Below are positions 1 to 8,357 of a stretch of DNA of 31,898 bases, piece by piece. Source of the DNA: Lachnospiraceae bacterium. GTDB lineage: Bacteria; Bacillota; Clostridia; Lachnospirales; Lachnospiraceae. The translations under genes were made by a program, and so were the position numbers. Where the stretch lies: assembly GCA_009774535.1 (NCBI GenBank), contig VSNY01000030.1:1-31898 (forward strand). Reading direction: 5' to 3'. Below the pieces are notes generated by a model. It made no database searches, was not told the DNA's origin, and saw nothing but the letters and a program-made list of their open reading frames with translations. Numbering within the stretch: position 1 is the first letter of the stretch; the number at the start of each line of letters is the position of its first letter.

Positions 1-51
1 GAGCAAAACCGGATCGTTATAGATACAATTAAAGAAATCGCCTCCAAATGA
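1..51 (+). CDS. C-terminal end of an unidentified upstream gene (partial)
   Basis: The first 17 codons of the window read in frame 1 as EQNRIVIDTIKEIASK followed by TGA at 49-51. The stop overlaps the ATG of the next gene in an ATGA arrangement (48-51), which is typical of translationally coupled operon genes, so this is very likely the tail of a real upstream gene of the same operon. Sixteen residues are too few to name a family. Confidence 0.6.
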   Translation, partial: EQNRIVIDTIKEIASK

Positions 52-740
52 AAGCAGTAATATTAGCAGCGGGAAAAGGGAGTCGGCTTGGTACGTATAC
101 AAAAGGAAAGCCGAAGTGTTTATTAAAACTTGGCAGTGAGACGATTCTGCAAAGGGAAATTCGTATTTTACAGACATGTGGAATTCATAGGAATGAGATT
201 TATGTTGTTGGCGGGTACCGTCATGAACTACTTAGGAATGATGCACCTAATTTGATTATAAATAACGATTATGAGAAGAAGGATAATTCCTACAGTCTGG
301 GTCTTGCACTCAAGTATGTATGTGACGACAATATCTTGATTCTGGATGCAGACTTATGCTTTGAAGAAGAACTGATCTACGAGATTTTAGCAGATGAGCA
401 TGAAAATGTGTTGATGAGCAGGAAATCTAAAGATTTAGAGGAAAGTACAGGAATCGTAACATCGGAAAATAGACGTGTAGAAGCAATTGGAAAAGAATAT
501 GTGGATACAGGATATGTATATATCAGCATATTTAAAATTGCAAAGCAGATCATACCAGAATTTAGAGACCGGCTGCTTAGTCGAAGAAGTGAAAGAACAT
601 GGTATCCGAACGCAATTACAGAATTATGCTCGGATTATATGTTTTATAATCATGTAACAATGGCAAAATGGCATGAGATTGATTTTGTGAAAGATTATCT
701 GGAGACGCTTCAAATGTTTGGATTAAAAGCTGATGAGTAA
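48..740 (+). CDS. LicC-like sugar/alcohol-phosphate nucleotidyltransferase
   Basis: This 230-residue cytosolic protein is a single GT-A-fold NTP_transferase domain. The N-terminus carries the nucleotide-binding signature LAAGKGSRLG (residues 6-15), followed by KPKCLLKLG and, near residue 100, the metal-binding LDADL motif. Length and the late acidic IDFVKDYLE segment resemble LicC-type CTP:phosphocholine cytidylyltransferases and related phosphonate or polyol-phosphate cytidylyltransferases. The likely role is to activate a small phosphorylated head group or sugar as its CDP (or other NDP) derivative for the glycopolymer made by this operon. A LicD-family transferase downstream (12356) would be a natural user. 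It overlaps the preceding stop by ATGA and is paralogous to the N-terminal domain of the next gene. The substrate cannot be read from sequence. Confidence 0.82.
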   Translation: MKAVILAAGKGSRLGTYTKGKPKCLLKLGSETILQREIRILQTCGIHRNEIYVVGGYRHELLRNDAPNLIINNDYEKKDNSYSLGLALKYVCDDNILILDADLCFEEELIYEILADEHENVLMSRKSKDLEESTGIVTSENRRVEAIGKEYVDTGYVYISIFKIAKQIIPEFRDRLLSRRSERTWYPNAITELCSDYMFYNHVTMAKWHEIDFVKDYLETLQMFGLKADE

Positions 741-762
741 ATGTCTTGGGGAGGGATGATAA

Positions 763-2916
763 GTGAAGGTAATTATTTTAGCTGCAGGTAAGGGTGGACG
801 ATTGGGGGATTTGGTAAAGGATCATCCAAAAACCCTTTTGGAGTTTGGCAATGAAACAATTTTGGACAGACAGATACGTCTCTTAAAGAAAAAAGGGATA
901 CCAGTACGAGATATTGTCGTTGCTGCAGGATATAAAGCTGAAAAAATACGTGAAATAAATGAAATTGCAGTTATAGATAATTATGAGTATGCATCAACAG
1001 ATAATTCTTACAGCTTATGGCTAGCCATGCAGGCAGTTAGAAATGAAACACTGCTGGTTTTGGATGGAGACCTAGTCTTTGATGAAGAAGCGCTTGATAC
1101 TATTTTGAATGCTCCGCTTGATACTGTGGTTGGAATAAATGCAAATAATAATTTTGGTAATACAGGTATCGTATACACTAGTGACAACATAATACAAGAG
1201 ATTGGAAAACATGTGTCAAGCCAGGTGATATATGCGGGAATTATGAAACTTTCCTGTGAATGTGCGGGATTTTTGGAAGCACAGCTTTATGACTGCAAAA
1301 AGATGTGGTATACAGTTGCTTTAAATAAAATATTAGAAAGAAAAAGTATAAGAATGGTTTTTTCACCAAACAGAATATGTGGGATTAATACTTATTCAGA
1401 GTATCTTGAGGCAAAGCATGTTTTTGGAGTTGAGAATTTTACAATATGGGTGACAGGAGCATCCGGTTTTCTTGGAAAGAAAATTTACCATGTCTTACAG
1501 AGAAGTTATCATACAATCGGAACAAAGGCAACCAGTGCTGACAAAGAATTTCAAGTTGTTGATTTGCTGGATAAGGATGCAGTTGAGGCATTTGTAAAAT
1601 TACAGAAACCATGTGTAATTGTAAATTCGGCAGGGATTGCTGAACCTGAGAAGTGTCTGGAAAATAAAAACACAGCATATAAGGTGAATGTCGAGGCTGT
1701 TGGTAACCTGGTAGAGGTTTGTGCTGCACATAGAATTAAACTAATACATATATCTACAGATTACGTATTTGATGGGAAATCTGGTACAGAATATGGCCGA
1801 AATGATACGCGTATGCCTTGTAATTATTATGGAGAGACGAAAAAGAGAGCAGAGGATCAGGTACTTGAATATGCGGATAGCTTGATTGTAAGAATACCTA
1901 TTATTTATGGATATAACAGTAAATTAGATAAAGAGGTATTTCCGATAAAGGTAATTAATTCTTTGAAAAAGAGAGAAAAGCTTTACTTAGATAACAAGCA
2001 GGTGCGTTATCCTGTGTTAATTGATGATGTAGCACTTTCAATTGCAAAAGCTCTTTTCCAAACAGGTATCGTTCATATTACGAGTAATGTATCTGTGACA
2101 AAGTATACATGGGCAAAAATAATTGCCAAGGAATTATCTGCAGATGAAAGTCTGATCATAGAAGACCAAAACAGCAATCTGGGAGACAGGCCGAAACATG
2201 TGAAATTGAAAACAGAACAGCAGGATTATATTGTTACAGATGTCAAAAGGGGAACTGAGATACTGCGGAAACAACTATCGTGTGTCTTTCAATTAATATA
2301 TAAGAGCAATCCGACTGAACGCATTTACCATTTTAATGTAGGAGAGTATAGATACTGGCTAGGAAAAAAACTTGGTGAATCTCTGCCTGTAGAAATAAAA
2401 GAAAAAGCAGATTATATTGTTCCTGTGCCAACATCTGGGTTGTATTATGCAATGGGTGTATCTGAAACATCGAAAATTCCATATCTTCAGGCTTTGGTGA
2501 AACCGGATGTAATGACCAGAAGCTTCCAGATTGCAGATATTTCCCTACGGGAAAGAGTGATTAGAGAAAAAATTATACCGATCAAGGAACTTCTTGAAGA
2601 CAAAAGTGTGGTGCTAATCGATGAAGCCATTTTTACCGGAATGACATTACGGGTGGTGTGTGATGCTGTTAAGGCATGTGGGGCGAAAAAGATCTATATA
2701 GCACTTCCAACACCTGAATGTCGGAATCTCTGCCGACAATATGTGCAGCCGAAGCGGCATCTGCTGTCTCAGGATATAAGTAGTTGTGACCTTGCACAGT
2801 ACTTTCGGGTGGATGGGGTCTTTTTTCAAAAATATGAAGATTTCGTTGATTCCGTGAAATGTATAAATGGGTTATGTATGGACTGTTTTTTGGATGATAA
2901 TAGAAATATGACATGA
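763..2916 (+). CDS. Three-domain fusion: nucleotidyltransferase + RmlD-like SDR + PurF-like phosphoribosyltransferase
   Basis: The protein has 717 residues, with a GTG start at 763 preceded by a GGGAGGGAT ribosome site. Residues 1-225 form a second LicC/NTP_transferase domain (LAAGKGGRLG at 6-15, LDGDL near 100). Residues 228-500 form an extended SDR domain with the Rossmann motif GASGFLG (232-238), STDYVFDG (331-338) and catalytic YxxxK (Y356-K360), most like dTDP-4-dehydrorhamnose reductases. Residues 520-717 match the phosphoribosyltransferase half of amidophosphoribosyltransferase: VPVPTSG (553-559), a PRPP loop VVLIDEAIFTGMT (616-628) and a late CxxxxCxxCF cluster. The N-terminal glutaminase domain of PurF is absent. 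It probably makes or modifies an activated donor for the polymer, but the PRTase substrate is unknown. The domain calls are secure; the combined function is not. Confidence 0.85.
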   Translation: MKVIILAAGKGGRLGDLVKDHPKTLLEFGNETILDRQIRLLKKKGIPVRDIVVAAGYKAEKIREINEIAVIDNYEYASTDNSYSLWLAMQAVRNETLLVLDGDLVFDEEALDTILNAPLDTVVGINANNNFGNTGIVYTSDNIIQEIGKHVSSQVIYAGIMKLSCECAGFLEAQLYDCKKMWYTVALNKILERKSIRMVFSPNRICGINTYSEYLEAKHVFGVENFTIWVTGASGFLGKKIYHVLQRSYHTIGTKATSADKEFQVVDLLDKDAVEAFVKLQKPCVIVNSAGIAEPEKCLENKNTAYKVNVEAVGNLVEVCAAHRIKLIHISTDYVFDGKSGTEYGRNDTRMPCNYYGETKKRAEDQVLEYADSLIVRIPIIYGYNSKLDKEVFPIKVINSLKKREKLYLDNKQVRYPVLIDDVALSIAKALFQTGIVHITSNVSVTKYTWAKIIAKELSADESLIIEDQNSNLGDRPKHVKLKTEQQDYIVTDVKRGTEILRKQLSCVFQLIYKSNPTERIYHFNVGEYRYWLGKKLGESLPVEIKEKADYIVPVPTSGLYYAMGVSETSKIPYLQALVKPDVMTRSFQIADISLRERVIREKIIPIKELLEDKSVVLIDEAIFTGMTLRVVCDAVKACGAKKIYIALPTPECRNLCRQYVQPKRHLLSQDISSCDLAQYFRVDGVFFQKYEDFVDSVKCINGLCMDCFLDDNRNMT

Positions 2917-2941
2917 CTGCAGCCTGATAGGAGGAAATGAT

Positions 2942-4843
2942 GTGTTTTATGATATTTTGGAATTGATAATGAATGGCTGTTATACGATAAGCGGCAATTA
3001 CGGATTGGCAATCATTCTTTTTACATTTATCAGTAAAATTGTATTGTTGCCAGTTGCAGTCTGGGTACATAAAAATGCGATCAAAATGATTAAAATGCAG
3101 CCGGAAATTAATTTTATAAAGGCAAAGTATTATGGTGATCATGAAGCGATTGATGAAGAACAGAGCAAAATTTACAAGAGAGAGAAATACAATCCTTTGC
3201 TGTCAATAATACCTGTAGTTATACAGATCGCACTATTGGCAGGTGTAATTGCTGTTATAAAAAGCGGAATCAACCGTCCACAAGTTGATATGTTTTTTTT
3301 AAAAATTGACTTAAGCCTCATTCCGGCAGATAGTAGGGGAATCTTATGGCTGTCACCAATAATGGCTGGCTTTTCAGCCTGGTTGCTTTGCATCGTGCAA
3401 AATAGAAGTAATGTGCTGCAGTCAGAGCAGAGTCATGCGAATAAATATACAGTTATGGCTTTATCTGTGGGATTATCCTTATATTTAGGGTGGTTTGTTC
3501 CTGCCGGGGTTGTGCTGTACTGGGTATCGAGCAATTTCATGGCGATTATACAGTTATATTGTTTAAATATGTGGATGGATCCGGGCGAATATGTGGATTA
3601 TGAAAAACTAGAAGAAAGTAAAAAAGCATTGAATACACTTAGTCAGATTGGAAAGGAAAAACAGTATGGGCAGTCAAGGGAGGAAAGGAAACGGGAGAAA
3701 AATGATTATAAACGTTTCTTTTCCGTAGTTAACAAACATCTAGTGTTTTATTCAGAGAGCAATGGATTTTATAAATACTATAGTGGCATTATTGCATACA
3801 TATTGTCAAATACAAATTTAATAATTCATTATATTACAGGTGATCCACAAGATCTGATTTTTGATAAAGCCAGGACGAATGACAGAATAAGAGCATATTA
3901 CATTAATGAAAAAAAGCTGATCACACTAATGATGAAAATGGATGCAGACATAGTTGTAATGACAATGCCGGATTTGGAAAATTTTCATATAAAGAGGAGT
4001 TATGTAAGAAAAGACATAGAGTATATCTTTATTCCGCATGGAATTGGAAGCATTAATCTGATGATGCGAAAAGGTAGTATTGATCATTATGACACTATTT
4101 TCTGCTTGGATAAATATCAAAAAAAAGAAATTTTAGCATGGGAGCAGATAAATGGCCTGAAGAGAAAGAAATTAGTGGAAAGTGGATGCTGCCTGATTGA
4201 TGAAATGCGTGCAGCTTATAAAGTAATGGATGATAGTATGGCAAATCAAATTCGCATTCTAATTGCTCCTTCCTGGCAACAGGATAATATTATGGATAGT
4301 TGTATTGAAGAAATTTTGGAACAATTAAAGAGTACGGACTATTATATCACAATCCGTCCGCATCCCCAACATATACGTCATAAAAAGCAACAGATAGATA
4401 CTATTATTGAAAAATACAAAAATTACAAAAATATATGCGTACAGACAGATTTTTCATCAAATCGTACGATTTTTGAGGCAGATCTGGTTATCACGGATTG
4501 GTCGGGCATTGCATATGAATATGCTTATGTGACTCAAAAACCGGTTTTATTTATCAATACACCAATGAAAGTAATGAATCCAGATTACAAACGGATAGGT
4601 ATTGTTCCGCTGAACATATGGTTACGGGAACAGATTGGATGTTCTTTGGATATGGAACATTTGGACATGCTGAATGATAAAATTGTAATGTTGATGAATG
4701 CAAAAGCAGAATATTATGATTTTATTGGAAAATTTATTTCTGAGTCGGTATATCATGTCGGTAATAGTGCAGAGATAGGAGCAGTTTATATTATTCAGCA
4801 GTTGCAAAAGAAAGCACAGGAAAGAAAGATCAAGGATACATAG
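2942..4843 (+). CDS. YidC/Oxa1-type insertase fused to CDP-glycerol glycerophosphotransferase-like domain
   Basis: The start is GTG at 2942, about 7 nt after AGGAGGAAAT. Residues 1-215 are a YidC/Oxa1 core: first membrane segment about 18-42 with a positive residue (K32) where the conserved groove arginine usually sits, a cytoplasmic helical hairpin with charged residues (45-82), and further segments around 85-107, 135-152, 168-187 and 188-208. A charged linker (215-260) leads to a soluble TagB/TagF-like transferase domain (260-633) with FIPHG (363-367), IRPHP (471-475) and TDWSG (518-522), the His- and Asp/Ser-containing motifs of CDP-glycerol:poly(glycerophosphate) transferases. It would act at the inner face of the membrane, transferring glycerol- or polyol-phosphate to lipid-linked acceptor. 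Why it carries an insertase is unknown. Typical members of each family are separate proteins. Confidence 0.85.
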   Translation: MFYDILELIMNGCYTISGNYGLAIILFTFISKIVLLPVAVWVHKNAIKMIKMQPEINFIKAKYYGDHEAIDEEQSKIYKREKYNPLLSIIPVVIQIALLAGVIAVIKSGINRPQVDMFFLKIDLSLIPADSRGILWLSPIMAGFSAWLLCIVQNRSNVLQSEQSHANKYTVMALSVGLSLYLGWFVPAGVVLYWVSSNFMAIIQLYCLNMWMDPGEYVDYEKLEESKKALNTLSQIGKEKQYGQSREERKREKNDYKRFFSVVNKHLVFYSESNGFYKYYSGIIAYILSNTNLIIHYITGDPQDLIFDKARTNDRIRAYYINEKKLITLMMKMDADIVVMTMPDLENFHIKRSYVRKDIEYIFIPHGIGSINLMMRKGSIDHYDTIFCLDKYQKKEILAWEQINGLKRKKLVESGCCLIDEMRAAYKVMDDSMANQIRILIAPSWQQDNIMDSCIEEILEQLKSTDYYITIRPHPQHIRHKKQQIDTIIEKYKNYKNICVQTDFSSNRTIFEADLVITDWSGIAYEYAYVTQKPVLFINTPMKVMNPDYKRIGIVPLNIWLREQIGCSLDMEHLDMLNDKIVMLMNAKAEYYDFIGKFISESVYHVGNSAEIGAVYIIQQLQKKAQERKIKDT

Positions 4844-4848
4844 GAAGT

Positions 4849-5403
4849 ATGATAGACGTTGCAAACATAAACAAAATTATGAAATTAGAGACATTCCAGT
4901 CATGTATTGGCAAACTGCCCAAAGGCATAAGGAGCAACGGCATCTTTTTAAGACTGTTTTGGCTGTTTTCCATAATAATATGTTGTTTGTATATTTCAAC
5001 AAATTGTTACCAGTTATTGTTGATCCATGGAGATTCCATGGAACCAGCCTATCATAATATGCAAATGGTTATTCTGGAAAAAAATCGAACTGATTATACA
5101 TATGGCGATGTCATTGCCTTTCAATGCGGGACATTAAATGCTTTGCTTGTAAAGCGGATAGTGGCTTGTCCTGGTGATCGGGTTGTTATCAGAGAAGGAT
5201 GTTTATATGTAAATGAGAAGGAGAGTATGGTGTTTCCGCAAAAAAATATTTTTCTATATGCGGGAATTGCAGGTTCAGAAATAAAATTAGAGAAAGATCA
5301 GTATTTTGTTATAGGTGATCATGTGGAAATGAGCAAGGATAGCCGGTATAAAGAAATTGGGAATGTTGAAAGAAGTGCTATTCTGGGCAGGGTCATTTCA
5401 TAA
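4849..5403 (+). CDS. Type I signal peptidase
   Basis: This 184-residue membrane protein has one transmembrane helix (about residues 32-52) followed by a catalytic periplasm-side domain. All signature boxes are visible: the nucleophile Ser63 in GDSMEPA (box B), the general base Lys102 in LVKRIVACPGD (boxes D/E), and a C-terminal GDHVEMSKDSRY (box E-like). It would cleave signal peptides of exported proteins at the outer face of the membrane. The gene starts 5 nt after the YidC fusion gene and ends 2 nt before the next possible start, so it is a true operon member. A signal peptidase inside a glycan locus, directly after an insertase, suggests a dedicated exported substrate, although general housekeeping use is possible. 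Gene symbol lepB/sipS is not assigned because paralogues are expected. Confidence 0.88.
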   Translation: MIDVANINKIMKLETFQSCIGKLPKGIRSNGIFLRLFWLFSIIICCLYISTNCYQLLLIHGDSMEPAYHNMQMVILEKNRTDYTYGDVIAFQCGTLNALLVKRIVACPGDRVVIREGCLYVNEKESMVFPQKNIFLYAGIAGSEIKLEKDQYFVIGDHVEMSKDSRYKEIGNVERSAILGRVIS

Positions 5404-5474
5404 CTGTGTATCATGAAGTAATGCAGGATTTCCGGTATTGTTGGGAAAAATTTGTTGAAAGGAGTGATAGACAA

Positions 5475-8318
5475 ATGAAAAATATCATTGACATACGCAA
5501 AGAGAAAAATCTATACTACATACTTCCGCGTAGCGTCAGGACAAACCAGGTGAGTCTGGACGGGGTAAAAGCAATTGTGGTGGCATGTCTGTATTATGAA
5601 GATTTATTAGAGGATAGTCTGGCCTATTTAAATCATGTTCCGAAATATATGGACATTTGCATTTGCACATCTGATCCGGTGCTGGCAAAAGAGGCAGAAA
5701 CGTTTTGTGAGCAGCGTACGAATGCTTTTGTGGTAAAAAAGGAAAACCGTGGAAGAGATGTTTCTTCCTTACTGGTTGCCTGTAGGGAATTTCTTTGCAG
5801 ATATACGCATATTTGTTTTATCCATGATAAAAAATCTGTGCATGCCCTGCCAAGACAGCGGTGGGAAATTGATCTTTGGATCCGTAACCTTTGGAGCAGT
5901 ATGCTTGGGTCAGAACAATATATTGAAAATGTGCTGGAGGTGTTTTTGGATCATCCGTGTCTTGGGCTTTTGGTTCCTCCAGAACCAACTGGGGATGTGA
6001 TGCGCAACTGGTATCACAATACATGGGGGCCGAATTTTGACAATACCATCCGGCTGGCTGAACGACTGGGGCTCGACTGCAATATCTGCCGCGCAAAACC
6101 ACCGTTTACGATAGGAACGGTATTTTGGTGTAAATATGAAGCGTTAGAAAAATTGTTTCGTTATGACTGGAAATATGAGGATTTTCCGCAAGAACCTATG
6201 GCAAATGACGGAACACTCAGCCATGCCATTGAACGTATTCTGGGATATGTAGCACAAGACGCAGGTTATGATACAGGAACTGTGTTTACATGTGATTACG
6301 CGGAGTATCTAATTTCATTTATACAGAACAGACTTCAGGAAACGTTTCGTGTTTTGGATCATTCTTACTGTTTGTATGATTTTGAACAGCTGAGACTGGC
6401 GGGAGCAGCGCAGAGAAAATATTCCGATCAGGTGATTCGTGGCGTAAAGAATTTTGCAAAATGCCATCCCCGGCTTTATGTCTATGGGGCAGGAATCTGG
6501 GCGGAAAGGATCGTGGAGATCATAGATGAAGAAGGTATTTGTCTGCAGTCAATCCTTGTAACAGAAACAGAAAAAAATCCCGCGCGGGTAGGTAATTATA
6601 AATGCCATACATTGGAATCAGCAGGATGCGGACATGCCGGGATTATTATTGCAATCCGTAATCCGCAGGATGTAGAAGAAATCCGACAGCTCATTGATGA
6701 AAAGGGACTATTTGATTATATATCCATTAGTGAGCTGGAGCAGGGGATAGCAGAAAAGTACAAATCAGCAATCACGGTGTCTGATTCCATAAAGTTTTCC
6801 ATACTGATGCCAGTCTATAATGCAGATCTTGTCTATCTGTCCCGTGCGGTCAAAAGTATTTATGGGCAAAGTTATGGCAACTGGGAGCTGTGTATGGTAG
6901 ACGACGGTTCTACGAATGAACGGGTTAGGACATATCTTTATCAGGTTCATGATGACAGGATAAAGGTCAGAATTATGAACAGTAATCGAGGGATTTCTGA
7001 AGCAACGAATGCAGCAGCTGAAATGGCTGATGGTGATTACCTGCTTTTGATGGATCAGGATGACCTTTTGCATCCGGATGCTCTTTTGAAATTTTATCAG
7101 AAAATCTGCAGATCCAATGCGGATATGTTATACAGCGATATGGATAAGGTAGATGAAAAAGAAACGCACTCTGGGCAGTTTTTTAAGCCGCAGTGGTCAC
7201 CGGATCTAATGACGGCTCAGATGTATGTCGGACATCTCCTGGGATTTAAAAGGTCTTTATTTGAACAGGCAGGAGGTTTTCGGACAGTTTGTAATGGCAG
7301 TCAGGATTACGATTTGGTGCTGCGAATGAGCACACATGCAACGTCTATCCGGCATGTGGAAGGATTGCTTTATTCCTGGAGACTGCTTAAGACTTCTACG
7401 GCACTGGATGCTTCAGCAAAACCTTATACACAGCAAGCAGCTTTAAAGGCGATTCAGGACTATCTGAATCATAAGTATGGGAACGGCTATGCGTCGGTCA
7501 GGGAAACACAATGGCTGCATATTTATGATGTAGTCTATGTGCTGCCGCCGGAAGCAGCAGTATCCATTATTGTGCCGATTGTATCAGAAGAGGAATGCTT
7601 ATCCATGCAGATCCCCAAACTTTGTGCGTTATGTAAAAAAATGCAGGCAGAGCTGCTTTTGGTCGGGAATGTGCAGGGTGCAGATCTGCCGAAAAGCGCC
7701 AGGCTGATACCATCATCCAAAATAGTATGGGCTGGCCTTTGTAATGATGGCATACGTTCGGCGAAAGGAACTGTGATTCTGCTTATGGACCCATATCTGC
7801 AGATGCTGACACCGGACTGGGCAGAACGTTTGGCGTCCAATGCACTGCGCAGGGATGTGGGCGTGGTTGGGGGACTGATTCTGGATGAAGACGGTATGAT
7901 AGAAAGCGCAGGAATCCGTATTGACAAAGACGGATGGGTATATGATATGTATGCTGGCATGGAACCAATTCAGCATGGAGAGCCTGCCATTTCGCCTCTG
8001 ATGACCAGAAATGTAACGGCAGTTTCTCAAAAGTGCATGGCTTTTTCTAAGGACGTGTATGAGAAAGCAGGCGGTTTTGATGAAAGCAGCCTGTCAGCAG
8101 TTATAGATTTTTGCATAGATGTACAGAAGCAGAACCGATGGAATGTATATACCCCTTATGTGAAAATGACAGACCACAGAAAAAAACAGGAAGATAATAT
8201 GGGTTCCGTGGATATCGGACATGAAAGGTATCAAAACTATCTGTCCGACGGAGATCCATTTTATAACAGTTTATTAAATCAGACAAGTAGTATTCCTGTT
8301 CAGGTAATCGGTATATAA
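5475..8318 (+). CDS. Multi-modular glycosyltransferase (RgpF-like + Rossmann + GT2 + GT2-like)
   Basis: I chose ATG 5475 because AAAGGAG lies 10 nt upstream; an in-frame GTG at 5406 would add 23 residues. The 947-residue product has four parts. Residues about 30-320 resemble the rhamnan-synthesis RgpF family (ENRGRDVSSLL at 90-100, HDKKS at 117-121). Residues about 333-420 form a small nucleotide-binding-like fold starting YVYGAGIW. Residues about 440-690 are a canonical GT2 domain with VDDGST (475-480), DQDD (527-530) and a later GSQDYDL. Residues about 690-937 look like a second GT-A domain with weak catalytic motifs (LLMDPYLQM in place of DxD). It likely builds the polymer backbone or side chain with nucleotide-sugar donors on the cytoplasmic side. 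Linkage and sugars cannot be predicted. Confidence 0.85.
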   Translation: MKNIIDIRKEKNLYYILPRSVRTNQVSLDGVKAIVVACLYYEDLLEDSLAYLNHVPKYMDICICTSDPVLAKEAETFCEQRTNAFVVKKENRGRDVSSLLVACREFLCRYTHICFIHDKKSVHALPRQRWEIDLWIRNLWSSMLGSEQYIENVLEVFLDHPCLGLLVPPEPTGDVMRNWYHNTWGPNFDNTIRLAERLGLDCNICRAKPPFTIGTVFWCKYEALEKLFRYDWKYEDFPQEPMANDGTLSHAIERILGYVAQDAGYDTGTVFTCDYAEYLISFIQNRLQETFRVLDHSYCLYDFEQLRLAGAAQRKYSDQVIRGVKNFAKCHPRLYVYGAGIWAERIVEIIDEEGICLQSILVTETEKNPARVGNYKCHTLESAGCGHAGIIIAIRNPQDVEEIRQLIDEKGLFDYISISELEQGIAEKYKSAITVSDSIKFSILMPVYNADLVYLSRAVKSIYGQSYGNWELCMVDDGSTNERVRTYLYQVHDDRIKVRIMNSNRGISEATNAAAEMADGDYLLLMDQDDLLHPDALLKFYQKICRSNADMLYSDMDKVDEKETHSGQFFKPQWSPDLMTAQMYVGHLLGFKRSLFEQAGGFRTVCNGSQDYDLVLRMSTHATSIRHVEGLLYSWRLLKTSTALDASAKPYTQQAALKAIQDYLNHKYGNGYASVRETQWLHIYDVVYVLPPEAAVSIIVPIVSEEECLSMQIPKLCALCKKMQAELLLVGNVQGADLPKSARLIPSSKIVWAGLCNDGIRSAKGTVILLMDPYLQMLTPDWAERLASNALRRDVGVVGGLILDEDGMIESAGIRIDKDGWVYDMYAGMEPIQHGEPAISPLMTRNVTAVSQKCMAFSKDVYEKAGGFDESSLSAVIDFCIDVQKQNRWNVYTPYVKMTDHRKKQEDNMGSVDIGHERYQNYLSDGDPFYNSLLNQTSSIPVQVIGI

Positions 8319-8357
8319 AGCAGCGGAATTGTCTGTAATGTCAGGATGGAGGTTGTT

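Noticed and set aside
2669..3142. 157-residue minus-strand open frame
   Set aside because: It spans the junction of two well-supported plus-strand genes and has no domain features or credible ribosome site.
5406..5474. GTG 5406 as the start of the large glycosyltransferase
   Set aside because: It lies 3 bases after the previous stop without a good ribosome site, while ATG 5475 has AAAGGAG at a suitable distance; the earlier start remains possible.
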